This document shows positions 1 to 6,052 of a stretch of DNA of 6,141 nucleotides, piece by piece (position 1 is the stretch's first letter; each line of letters begins with the position of its first letter). The notes under the pieces are model-generated. The model ran no database searches, was not told the origin of the DNA, and was given only the letters and a program-made list of their open reading frames with translations. The position numbers were made by a program, and so were the translations under genes. This stretch comes from Marinisporobacter balticus (lineage in GTDB: Bacteria > Bacillota > Clostridia > Peptostreptococcales > Thermotaleaceae), in NCBI RefSeq assembly GCF_004345705.1, contig NZ_SLWV01000055.1:1-6141 (forward strand), written 5' to 3'.

Positions 1-899
1 GGCATGTCTACGTTAAATTTTTCAGCCAGTTCATAAGTACCCGCTGTGGTAACAACACCTTCTACAACCATTCCAATCGAATCCATTGCATCCTCTAATT
101 TTTTTCCCTCACCAATCTGAATCCCGCATCTTCTATTCCTACTATGCATACTGGTACATGTTACAATCAAATCTCCAATACCCGAAAGTCCTGCAAAAGT
201 ATTGACATCTGCTCCCATCGCTTGACCTAGTCTTGAAATTTCTGTTATTCCTCTAGCCATAAGCGCTGCCTTTGCATTGTCTCCGAAGCCTAAGCCATCC
301 GATATTCCTGCTCCTAGGGCAATAACATTTTTCAAAGCACCACCTAGTTCAACACCGATCACATCAGGATTTGTATAAACTCTTAGTTTAGGTGAAATAA
401 ATACATCTTGTATGTACTCTGCTACAGATTTTGAATGGGATGCCACAACTAATGTAGTCGGCATATCTCTACATACTTCCTCTGCATGAGAGGGTCCTGA
501 TAAAACTGCAAAAGCATTCCTAGGAAGCTCTTCTTTCACTACTTCTGATATTCTAAGTAATGTAGTATTTTCAATCCCCTTTGCCGCATTTACAATAATC
601 TGTTTTTCACAAACTACTTCTTTAAAGCTTTGAATTACTTGCCGCACAGATTGCGAAGATACTGTCAAAAGAATAACATCTGTATTCATTACTCCATCTT
701 GAATATTAGAAAATAGTTTAATATTATCAGGCAAAATTACCCCTGGTAAGTATTTTATATTTTCTCTTGTTTTTTTTATTTGTAAAAATTGTGCTTCATT
801 TCTCATCCACAAATTCACATTATGTCCTTTTTTTGAAAGGGAAATGGCTAAAGCAGTTCCCCAACTTCCAGCCCCAATTACGCAAACATTTGATTTCAT
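1..899 (-). CDS. gpsA: NAD(P)H-dependent glycerol-3-phosphate dehydrogenase GpsA (C-terminus cut by window edge)
   Basis: Cytosolic enzyme that reduces dihydroxyacetone phosphate to sn-glycerol-3-phosphate with NAD(P)H, supplying the phospholipid backbone. The frame opens at ATG 899-897 and stays open to the window edge: 299 full codons plus two bases. The family is usually about 330-345 aa, so some 35-45 residues are missing. Visible hallmarks: Rossmann nucleotide loop GAGSWG at residues 9-14; AAKGIE at 105-110, with conserved Lys107; SGPSHAEEV at 134-142; the catalytic lysine in ALKNVIALGAGISDG (Lys190); GIGDLIVTCTS at 240-250, with the conserved Asp243; and SRNRR at 253-257, the phosphate-binding arginine region. 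An AGGAGG sits 7 nt before the ATG. It lies downstream of der on the same strand, separated by 168 bp, so it may be co-transcribed or have its own promoter. Identification is secure from the motifs. Confidence 0.96.
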   Translation of the reverse strand, partial: MKSNVCVIGAGSWGTALAISLSKKGHNVNLWMRNEAQFLQIKKTRENIKYLPGVILPDNIKLFSNIQDGVMNTDVILLTVSSQSVRQVIQSFKEVVCEKQIIVNAAKGIENTTLLRISEVVKEELPRNAFAVLSGPSHAEEVCRDMPTTLVVASHSKSVAEYIQDVFISPKLRVYTNPDVIGVELGGALKNVIALGAGISDGLGFGDNAKAALMARGITEISRLGQAMGADVNTFAGLSGIGDLIVTCTSMHSRNRRCGIQIGEGKKLEDAMDSIGMVVEGVVTTAGTYELAEKFNVDM

Positions 900-1067
900 T
901 GTAAATCCTCCTATTTTAGAATAAGCAAAATATTACCTTATTTTAGGTTTCCTCTCATCAATCAATTTGCACCTAAATAAGTCCAAATAAGAAGCATCTA
1001 AAACCTTTATCAAATATTAATTTATCCTATAATCACTTCATTTATCTATATTCTTAAAAAGTTCAGA
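900..1067 (-). other. der-gpsA intergenic gap lacking plsY, with imperfect inverted repeat
   Basis: A 168-bp stretch with no supported gene. It carries the gpsA ribosome binding site (907-912). It also holds an imperfect inverted repeat, CCTTATTTTAGG (936-947) against CCTAAATAAG (972-981), with one bulged base and a loop of about 24 nt. A related TATTTTAG lies at 912-919. There is no T-run after the hairpin, so it does not look like an intrinsic terminator. No convincing sigma-A promoter was found; the best -10-like TAAAAT lacks a properly spaced -35. Clostridial genomes often carry plsY between der and gpsA, but nothing coding for it remains here. Confidence 0.5.
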
Positions 1068-2390
1068 TTATATCTTATCATTTTTTTCTCTATGTATAAT
1101 ACTAATGGGTGTCCCTTCAAAACCAAATGCTTCTCTGATTTTGTTTTCAATGTATCTGCTGTAAGAAAAATGGGTCAACTCTCTATCATTAATAAATATA
1201 ACAAATTTAGGTGGACGAACAGATGCTTGTGTAACATAGTATATTTTAAGTCTCTTTCCTTTATCTGATGGTGGCTGATTGAGTAATATCGCTTCACTAA
1301 TCACATCATTTAATCTACCCGTTGGCACTCTCATTGAATGCTGATTTGCGATAAATTTCACTGTTTCAAGAATTTGGTGCACTCTTTGCTTTGTAACTGC
1401 TGAAACAAACAAAATTGGTGCATAAGGCATAAAAGACAATTCATTTCTAATATTCTTTGTAAATTGATTCATTGTATTGGTTTCTTTTTCAAGAAGATCC
1501 CATTTATTCACAACAATCACGGTAGCTTTTCCCTCTTCATGGGCATATCCTGCAATTTTTTTATCCTGTTCTGTCACACCTTCTGTAGCATCAATCATCA
1601 GCATACATACATTTGCACGCTCAATTGCATTTAGAGAACGAACGACACTATATTTTTCAATATTTTCATTTACTCTACTTTTTCGTCTAATTCCAGCCGT
1701 ATCAATAAAAACATATTCATCCTCACCATGCGTAAATGGTGTATCTATGGCATCTCTAGTAGTTCCTGCAATATCACTTACAATCACTCTTTCTTCGCCT
1801 AATAGCGTATTGATAATAGAAGATTTTCCAACATTTGGTTTTCCTATTACAGCTACCTTTATAATATCCTCTTCATAATCTTCTTCTTCATTTTGTGGAA
1901 ATCTCGCAACAATTTCATCTAACAAATCACCTAATCCTAATGCATTTGTAGAAGATATTGCCACAGGTTCCCCTAATGCTAACTGATAGAAATCATAAAA
2001 GGATACGGGTAGATTACTTGTATCTACTTTATTGACTACCAAAAGAACAGGTTTTCCTGCTCGTCTTAGTAAATTCGCAATTTCCTCATCATCAGAAACC
2101 AACCCTGCTCTACCATCTACCATAAAAACAATTACATGCGCAGTTTCTATTGCCATTTTCGCTTGATTTCTCATATGCGATAACAAAACATCATCTGATT
2201 CAAGTTCTAATCCACCTGTATCTATTAGCGTAAAAGAATGATTTAACCATTCTACATCTGTATAAATCCGATCTCTTGTAACACCCGGTTTATCCTCAAC
2301 AATCGCGATTCTTTTCCCTGCTAGTTTATTAAAAAATGTAGATTTTCCAACATTAGGTCTTCCTACAATTGCAACAATGGGCTTAGCCAT
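1068..2390 (-). CDS. der: Ribosome biogenesis GTPase Der (EngA)
   Basis: Essential cytosolic GTPase with two tandem G domains that binds the 50S subunit late in its assembly. At 440 aa it is full length for the family. G domain 1: P-loop GRPNVGKS at 10-17, switch threonine in GVTRD (36-40), DTGG at 57-60, NKVD at 120-123, and SST around 146-148 in the G5 position. An acidic linker rich in Glu and Asp follows at about 167-175. G domain 2: P-loop GKPNVGKS at 183-190, AGTTRD at 208-213, DTAG at 230-233, NKWD at 295-298, SAVT at 330-333. The KH-like RNA-binding domain covers about 355-440, with the typical RPPKFVIFIND stretch at 392-402. The ATG at 2390 has GGAGGTG about 7-9 nt upstream. It begins 19 bp after the DUF512 stop codon, so the two are almost certainly one transcript. 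All GTPase motifs look intact. Confidence 0.98.
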   Translation of the reverse strand: MAKPIVAIVGRPNVGKSTFFNKLAGKRIAIVEDKPGVTRDRIYTDVEWLNHSFTLIDTGGLELESDDVLLSHMRNQAKMAIETAHVIVFMVDGRAGLVSDDEEIANLLRRAGKPVLLVVNKVDTSNLPVSFYDFYQLALGEPVAISSTNALGLGDLLDEIVARFPQNEEEDYEEDIIKVAVIGKPNVGKSSIINTLLGEERVIVSDIAGTTRDAIDTPFTHGEDEYVFIDTAGIRRKSRVNENIEKYSVVRSLNAIERANVCMLMIDATEGVTEQDKKIAGYAHEEGKATVIVVNKWDLLEKETNTMNQFTKNIRNELSFMPYAPILFVSAVTKQRVHQILETVKFIANQHSMRVPTGRLNDVISEAILLNQPPSDKGKRLKIYYVTQASVRPPKFVIFINDRELTHFSYSRYIENKIREAFGFEGTPISIIHREKNDKI

Positions 2391-2409
2391 TAAAACACAC
2401 CTCCACTAT

Positions 2410-3729
2410 TTATCCTAACACATTTTCGACAAAATCTTCTCCATCTATTTTTGTAACGACGACACGCGTATTTAATGATTTTTCTAAATCATCTACACTC
2501 AAATCATCTAAGAAAATTTGTTCGTCTGCTTTTAACATACACGATGGGATCATCAGCTGCTCCCCTAAAGGTTTTCCCTTTAATTGCTCAATTAAATCCG
2601 TAGCTGTTATTAATCCAGTTACGGTTATTGTTTCACCAAAAAAATTGTTTTTTATTTCAAATACATTTATTTTTAAATCTCTAAACTTTTTCTCTATTTC
2701 TTTGCATGATCTGTTCATAAATTTATACGCCGATTTCCCAGTTGCAACACTTACTTCTCTATAAGCTAGATTTTTTTTATTTATCTTTTTTAGATAAGCC
2801 ATCAATTCATGTTCAAATTTCGTCATGAGTCCTACACCATTTTCGATCTGTGCAAAGCCTTCATAATCTTCATATTTAGGTAATTTTCGATCTGCTAAAA
2901 CATAAAATTCATCTGATAGATGAACAAAACGTGTATTTAATTTTTGCAAGAATTTGTCTTGCAAATTTTCAACTTGATTTATTACCTCCGTAGCAGATTC
3001 CTGATTAAAAATGGTTAAAGGATAAAGTCCCTCTCTAAATTTTGTGATTCCTACTGGTACAATTGCAATACTTTCAACGTTTGGATAAAGTTTCGATAAA
3101 TCATGAATCGTTTTATCTAAATTCTCTTTGTCATTTACACCTGGACATAAAACAATCTGTCCATTCATTTTTATTCCTGCCTCTGCAAGTCTCTCTAACC
3201 TTGCATAAAGATTTTTTGCCCTTTTATTATGTAGCATTTCTATACGAAGGGCTGGGTCTGTTGTATGAATTGAAATATTAATAGGGCTAATTCGATATTT
3301 TATAATTTTTTCGATATCTACATCAGTCATATTTGTTAATGTGATAAAATTCCCTTGTAGAAAAGATAGTCTTGAATCATCATCTTTAAAATATAATGTT
3401 TTTCTCATATTTGGAGGTAATTGATCTATAAAGCAAAAAATACATTTATTTTGACAACTTTTCGCTTGGTCAATAATCGGGTTTTCAAATTCAATCCCTA
3501 AATCTTCATCAAATTCTTTATAAATAGAATACTTTTTTATGCAACCCTCTTTTTTTTCTATTTCTATTTCTAGGTATTCATCTGCTATAATAAACATATA
3601 TTCAATAACATCTGCTATAGATTGTCCATTTATTTTGAGAAGTTTATCACCCTTCTCTATCCCTAATTTTTGTGCTTTACCTTTTTCATACACCTTTGAA
3701 ATAATATTTTGTTGGGCTTTTTTTGTCAT
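2410..3729 (-). CDS. DUF512 family protein: PDZ-like N-terminus plus radical-SAM-type CxxxCxxC centre
   Basis: A 439-aa protein of the DUF512 family, conserved in Clostridia and with relatives in cyanobacteria; its biochemical function is not known to me. Residues about 8-60 form a PDZ-like domain (AQKLGIEKGDKLLKINGQS). Then comes SCQNKCIFCFIDQ, giving Cys92, Cys96 and Cys99 in the CxxxCxxC spacing of radical-SAM [4Fe-4S] clusters. SPINISIHTTDP (148-159) and GQIVLCPGVND (190-200) resemble strands of a radical-SAM barrel. The C-terminal DUF512 part ends with IPSCMLKADEQIFLDDLSVDDLE, with a further cysteine near 397. No signal peptide or membrane segment is seen, so it should be cytosolic. Start: an in-frame GTG at 3738 would add three residues, but AGGTG lies 6 nt before the ATG at 3729, so the ATG is chosen. 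It has its own likely promoter and is followed closely by der. Confidence 0.9.
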   Translation of the reverse strand: MTKKAQQNIISKVYEKGKAQKLGIEKGDKLLKINGQSIADVIEYMFIIADEYLEIEIEKKEGCIKKYSIYKEFDEDLGIEFENPIIDQAKSCQNKCIFCFIDQLPPNMRKTLYFKDDDSRLSFLQGNFITLTNMTDVDIEKIIKYRISPINISIHTTDPALRIEMLHNKRAKNLYARLERLAEAGIKMNGQIVLCPGVNDKENLDKTIHDLSKLYPNVESIAIVPVGITKFREGLYPLTIFNQESATEVINQVENLQDKFLQKLNTRFVHLSDEFYVLADRKLPKYEDYEGFAQIENGVGLMTKFEHELMAYLKKINKKNLAYREVSVATGKSAYKFMNRSCKEIEKKFRDLKINVFEIKNNFFGETITVTGLITATDLIEQLKGKPLGEQLMIPSCMLKADEQIFLDDLSVDDLEKSLNTRVVVTKIDGEDFVENVLG

Positions 3730-3735
3730 GATCCA

Positions 3736-3740
3736 CACCT
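3736..3740 (-). promoter_or_regulatory. Ribosome binding site deciding the DUF512 start
   Basis: AGGTG on the minus strand, 6 nt from the ATG at 3729-3727. It overlaps the alternative in-frame GTG (3738-3736), which has no ribosome binding site of its own. This favours the ATG. Confidence 0.65.
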
Positions 3741-3802
3741 ACTTAAAATCTAGTTTTAATATCTGCTTTTAAATTATATCATAAAATTTATTATCCTACA
3801 CC

Positions 3803-3817
3803 ATGATTTGTAATCAT
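3803..3817. promoter_or_regulatory. Perfect dyad overlapping the -10: possible operator
   Basis: ATGATT-TGT-AATCAT is a perfect 6-bp inverted repeat around three bases. It overlaps most of the -10 element (3813-3818) and the predicted transcription start. The position would suit a repressor site. I do not recognise a known regulator consensus, and a dyad this short can occur by chance in AT-rich DNA. Confidence 0.3.
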
Positions 3818-3842
3818 ACCATGTTCCTGCATATTCCGTCAA
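3813..3842 (-). promoter_or_regulatory. Predicted sigma-A promoter for DUF512-der
   Basis: Minus strand: TTGACG (3842-3837; 5 of 6 to TTGACA), an 18-bp spacer, then TATGAT (3818-3813; 5 of 6 to TATAAT) preceded by TGG, an extended -10. It starts just after the stop codon of the 64-aa gene and would produce a leader of about 75-80 nt before the DUF512 ATG. It suggests DUF512-der can be expressed apart from the sporulation-linked pair upstream. This is a prediction from sequence only. Confidence 0.55.
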
Positions 3843-3847
3843 GATGA

Positions 3848-4042
3848 TTAGTGTCTAACAATCACATAAGAACCATTTTCAAGATCATGAACCATCCCCT
3901 TTGTTATTTTAGCTACCAAAAGTGATAGTTTCTCCTTTTCATCTTCTGATTTTGCGTAAAATATCGGCACTGTTGTTGTTGAAATCATACTTCTATCAGT
4001 TGTAATAATGGCAATGATACTCTCCGTAATTCCAAAATCCAT
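3848..4042 (-). CDS. Small partner of YIEGIA protein (capping complex subunit for YIEGIA)
   Basis: A 64-aa soluble protein with no signal peptide or membrane segment. The N-terminal part is rich in Ile, Thr and Ser (MDFGITESIIAIITTDRSM), followed by a charged helix-like stretch (KSEDEKEKLSLLVAKITKGM) and a C-terminal strand GSYVIVRH. Its size and its place directly after the YIEGIA gene match the family annotated as capping complex subunit for YIEGIA. Its ATG overlaps the YIEGIA stop codon by one base (TAATG), with AGGAG at 4050-4054 and 7 nt of spacing, so translation is probably coupled and the two products made in fixed ratio. The molecular role is not established as far as I know. Identification rests on context and size more than on catalytic motifs. 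Confidence 0.82.
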   Translation of the reverse strand: MDFGITESIIAIITTDRSMISTTTVPIFYAKSEDEKEKLSLLVAKITKGMVHDLENGSYVIVRH

Positions 4043-4977
4043 TATAGTTCTCCTTTCAATTGATTATTCTCTTTTGATCCTGCTTTAGATTCTAAAGGTT
4101 TTCTTTTGGCTGTTTCAAGCACAGGCGTTCTCTTTACTGCTTCTATAAGCAGCTCTATACTTGGTTCCATTGGTATGATCGCCATCACAATATTTCCGTT
4201 ATGAGGGTTTCTTCTAGCAATAGGTGTAAAATCTGGTTCATCTACATCTTTTCTAATCCCTAGCTGAATAGATGTATTATGTTGTATCGCTTGTCTTTGT
4301 CCAACATTTGCAAGAGTCGCTCTCGCATTCGCATCTCTTGGTATGATTTCAACAGCCAGTCCATTCTCTTCATAAATTTTTCTTGATGCCTTAAGTCCAA
4401 TATTCATAATAACAACATCATTAACCATAAGTAGTGGCCCATCAAAATGAATATGTCCAGATTTTACTTCTGCTATTTCCATAATCAATTGTCGCCTCAA
4501 TAATCTTTTTAACAAAAATGCAATACTACCACCCATGAGCACAGCAAAGAATATTTGAAGAATGATGGTGAATTTCATTAATTTTATACTATAAAATGTA
4601 ATACCCGTTACCAACGAAGTAATGATCACCATATAGTTTCTTGCTTCAAAAGCTTTTGCAATATCTTCAATATAAGCCGTTCCTCTTGGCACTAACTCTG
4701 TTGGCTCAATATTATCAAGGCTTTGCCTTTCCATACTCCGTACATCTCGAAATTGTTGTGCTGCTAGCGCTAAAAAAGTTACTGCACTATACTCTTTTTG
4801 CACTAAAGCAGGTATCGCTACAGCGCCTAAAGATGCCGCAATTATTCCTAATGTTAAATGTGAAATCAACCCTTGTGGATAACTAGGATATTGTCTTTGA
4901 TCTATGCGAATCATATAAATTCTTGCTAATAGTCCCATTATTAAAGATATAATGATTTGTACCCCGAATTCATTCAT
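4042..4977 (-). CDS. YIEGIA family membrane protein (spore-envelope-associated)
   Basis: A 311-aa integral membrane protein of the YIEGIA family. Hydrophobic segments lie at about 3-21, 41-60, 116-134 and 136-157, followed by a soluble C-terminal half of about 150 residues that ends in a charged, low-complexity tail. The motif that names the family is present at residues 102-107, but as YIEDIA, with Asp in place of Gly. From memory, the Bacillus subtilis relative is YphB/SeaA, linked to spore envelope assembly and also found near der and gpsA; the sporulation link is transferred by homology and context. Start: an in-frame GTG at 4983 touches the AGGAGG (4984-4989), while the ATG at 4977 sits 6 nt from it, so the ATG is chosen. 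The stop overlaps the start of the 64-aa partner gene. No nearby promoter could be assigned with confidence. Confidence 0.88.
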   Translation of the reverse strand: MNEFGVQIIISLIMGLLARIYMIRIDQRQYPSYPQGLISHLTLGIIAASLGAVAIPALVQKEYSAVTFLALAAQQFRDVRSMERQSLDNIEPTELVPRGTAYIEDIAKAFEARNYMVIITSLVTGITFYSIKLMKFTIILQIFFAVLMGGSIAFLLKRLLRRQLIMEIAEVKSGHIHFDGPLLMVNDVVIMNIGLKASRKIYEENGLAVEIIPRDANARATLANVGQRQAIQHNTSIQLGIRKDVDEPDFTPIARRNPHNGNIVMAIIPMEPSIELLIEAVKRTPVLETAKRKPLESKAGSKENNQLKGEL

Positions 4978-5060
4978 AAACACCCTCCTATTTCTGTATA
5001 TGCTTCTATTATTATTTGTTATTCTAATGGTTTTATGAAAAAATATTTCTATATCTTAAA

Positions 5061-5099
5061 TTAACAAGCCATTAACAAAACTTTGATAAAACTTTAATT
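5061..5099 (+). promoter_or_regulatory. 11-bp-phased TTAACA-like repeats: candidate PhoP/PhoB-type binding site
   Basis: Four hexamers are spaced exactly 11 bp apart on the plus strand: TTAACA (5061), TTAACA (5072), TTGATA (5083) and TTAATT (5094), each separated by 5 bp. The first two are identical and the last two are degenerate (4 of 6). The Bacillus PhoP box is known to consist of TT(A/T/C)ACA repeats with about 5-bp spacing, placed upstream of the -35 region. This array ends one base before the TTGTCA of the predicted promoter of the 30-aa gene, in the matching orientation. The regulator assignment is inference; the AT-rich background raises the chance of coincidence. Confidence 0.38.
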
Positions 5100-5127
5100 T
5101 TGTCATAGTAAAATATATATGTTTAAT
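5100..5127 (+). promoter_or_regulatory. Predicted promoter of the 30-aa plus-strand gene
   Basis: TTGTCA (5100-5105; 5 of 6 to consensus), a 16-bp spacer and TTTAAT (5122-5127; 5 of 6). Transcription would begin near 5134, giving a leader of about 28 nt that contains GGAGG before the TTG start. The region is AT-rich, so other pairings are possible. Confidence 0.42.
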
Positions 5128-5148
5128 GCTGCTATATTTTCACAAAAT

Positions 5149-5153
5149 GGAGG
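5149..5153 (+). promoter_or_regulatory. Ribosome binding site supporting a TTG start
   Basis: GGAGG is 8 nt before the TTG at 5162. An in-frame ATG at 5147-5149 runs into this motif and has no ribosome binding site of its own, so the TTG is the better start. Confidence 0.55.
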
Positions 5154-5161
5154 CGAATATA

Positions 5162-5254
5162 TTGGACCGTGTAGATGAATTTGAAAATATCCTTGAAAAA
5201 AATTATGCAAAAGAACTTAATCCACTTACATTAAGTCAAAAAACAAAAATATAG
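5162..5254 (+). CDS. Unrecognised 30-aa micro-protein, TTG start
   Basis: A short plus-strand reading frame opposite to all its neighbours. From TTG it encodes 30 residues: an acidic first half (DRVDEFENILEKN), then YAKELNPLTLSQKTKI, probably helical, with no signal peptide or membrane segment. Support for a real gene comes from the surroundings: GGAGG at good distance, a promoter-like pair upstream, and a perfect terminator 36 bp after the TAG stop. An in-frame ATG at 5147 would add five residues but lacks a ribosome binding site. The order EKN, then about ten residues, then SQK faintly recalls Spo0E-type aspartyl-phosphate phosphatases, but the key Asp of their SQxLD motif is absent, so I do not assign that function. 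It could instead be the coding trace of a small regulatory RNA or a decayed gene. Confidence 0.45.
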   Translation: MDRVDEFENILEKNYAKELNPLTLSQKTKI

Positions 5255-5290
5255 TAGCTACATTATCCGTCCATAATAAAAATCTTTACT

Positions 5291-5322
5291 AAAAAAACAG
5301 TCAGACAACTGACTGTTTTTTT
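5291..5322. terminator. Bidirectional intrinsic terminator
   Basis: CAGTCAG (5298-5304), loop ACAA, CTGACTG (5309-5315): a perfect 7-bp stem flanked by seven A (5291-5297) and seven T (5316-5322). It therefore works as a rho-independent terminator on both strands. It serves the minus-strand nucleotidase gene, whose stop codon is at 5329-5327, and the plus-strand 30-aa gene ending at 5254. It also separates the nucleotidase gene from the YIEGIA block. Confidence 0.93.
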
Positions 5323-5326
5323 ATAT

Positions 5327-5923
5327 CTATGCAATTTCCTCCATGTCTTTATTGGGTTTATATTGGCTATAATTTATGATTTTTTTATAAACATCTTTCC
5401 AACTAAATACTCTTGTTATACCATAAATTAAGGGCTGTCTATTGTATTCACAATCTATTAAAAGCACATGAAAGCCTGCTAATGCTAATTGGATTGCATT
5501 TTCATATCGATCTTCAATAAATATATGACAATTCAGTTCCTTTGCCTTTTCTACTTTATAATGACTTCCTAGTAAAAACAATCTCCCATTAGGTAAATCA
5601 TTGCGCTCAAACCATTTATTTGTTACATCCTGCATACGCGCTTCTCTCGCTGTAACATAATAGATATTATTGTTTTTTTCAATTCTTTCAAGAACATCTC
5701 TTGCATCGTTTCGTAGTTTTGCACTTAAATGAATTTCTTCCCCATACTGTTTATAAAAATTTAAGTAATCTTCTCTGCAAATCCCTATAACTTCATGAAT
5801 ATCATATTGTGTAACATGTTTTGGTTCAATATTTGTTTTAAAATAATTATTTGCCTTATCTAGCCAATAATAGGGTTCTGTAAGTGTACCATCAATATCT
5901 ACACAAATATTTAATCTATTCAC
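5327..5923 (-). CDS. HAD-superfamily 5'-nucleotidase, NT5C/YqfW-like
   Basis: A 198-aa cytosolic protein with the motifs of haloacid-dehalogenase phosphatases. Motif I DIDGTLTEP has nucleophile Asp9 and acid/base Asp11; motif II is Thr91 in YYVTAREAR; motif III is a lysine in HYKVEKAKEL (Lys123 or Lys126); motif IV is FIEDRYENA, with Glu137 and Asp138 for Mg2+. Size and layout fit the 5'(3')-deoxyribonucleotidase type C / YqfW-like group, which is expected to dephosphorylate nucleoside monophosphates, but the actual substrate cannot be read from the sequence. Start: GTG at 5923-5921 with AGGAG 7 nt upstream (GAGAGGAG). It stands alone: an insertion sequence end lies 129 bp upstream, and a terminator follows the stop codon at once. 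All catalytic residues are present. Confidence 0.85.
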   Translation of the reverse strand: MNRLNICVDIDGTLTEPYYWLDKANNYFKTNIEPKHVTQYDIHEVIGICREDYLNFYKQYGEEIHLSAKLRNDARDVLERIEKNNNIYYVTAREARMQDVTNKWFERNDLPNGRLFLLGSHYKVEKAKELNCHIFIEDRYENAIQLALAGFHVLLIDCEYNRQPLIYGITRVFSWKDVYKKIINYSQYKPNKDMEEIA

Positions 5924-5997
5924 TTTAAAACTCCTCTCTTTTATAAAAGTAATTTTTCTTATCCTTATATTGATTTTATAACACCTATTTTAAAAGT

Positions 5998-6026
5998 ATA
6001 TTAGCTACATATTAATTTTGTGTAAA
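5998..6026 (-). promoter_or_regulatory. Possible promoter of the nucleotidase gene
   Basis: Minus strand: TTTACA (6026-6021; 5 of 6), 17-bp spacer, TAATAT (6003-5998; 4 of 6). A second option closer to the gene is an extended -10 TGTTATAAA just upstream, without a good -35. Either would serve the GTG at 5923. Weak evidence in AT-rich sequence. Confidence 0.3.
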
Positions 6027-6052
6027 ATAAAAAACCGTTCTAAAAAGTAAAA

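Noticed and set aside
962..997. 11-codon minus-strand frame (MLLIWTYLGAN) that loosely resembles a PlsY N-terminus
   Set aside because: Too short to judge, no good ribosome binding site, and no further PlsY-like sequence follows in any frame.
1477..1878. 133-codon plus-strand open frame inside der
   Set aside because: Fully antisense to the conserved G domain 2 region of der, with a Ser/Thr/Ile-rich shadow composition and no ribosome binding site evidence.
3063..3281. 72-codon plus-strand open frame inside the DUF512 gene
   Set aside because: Antisense shadow of a conserved coding region, with no recognisable domain.
3539..3772. 77-codon plus-strand open frame over the DUF512 start
   Set aside because: Antisense to the PDZ-like region; its apparent hydrophobicity comes from complementing Lys/Glu codons.
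4641..4886. 81-codon plus-strand open frame inside the YIEGIA gene
   Set aside because: Antisense shadow; leucine-rich because the sense strand is rich in alanine, glutamate and lysine codons.
4996..5024. Sporulation-sigma-like promoter (GAATA, 17 bp, CATATAC) before the YIEGIA gene
   Set aside because: The -10 matches poorly and the start site would fall on the ribosome binding site, leaving almost no leader. The context makes a sporulation promoter likely somewhere, but I cannot place it.
5216..5235. Inverted repeat CTTAAT...ATTAAG inside the micro-gene
   Set aside because: A 6-bp AT-rich stem with an 8-nt loop, expected by chance and too weak to be a terminator.
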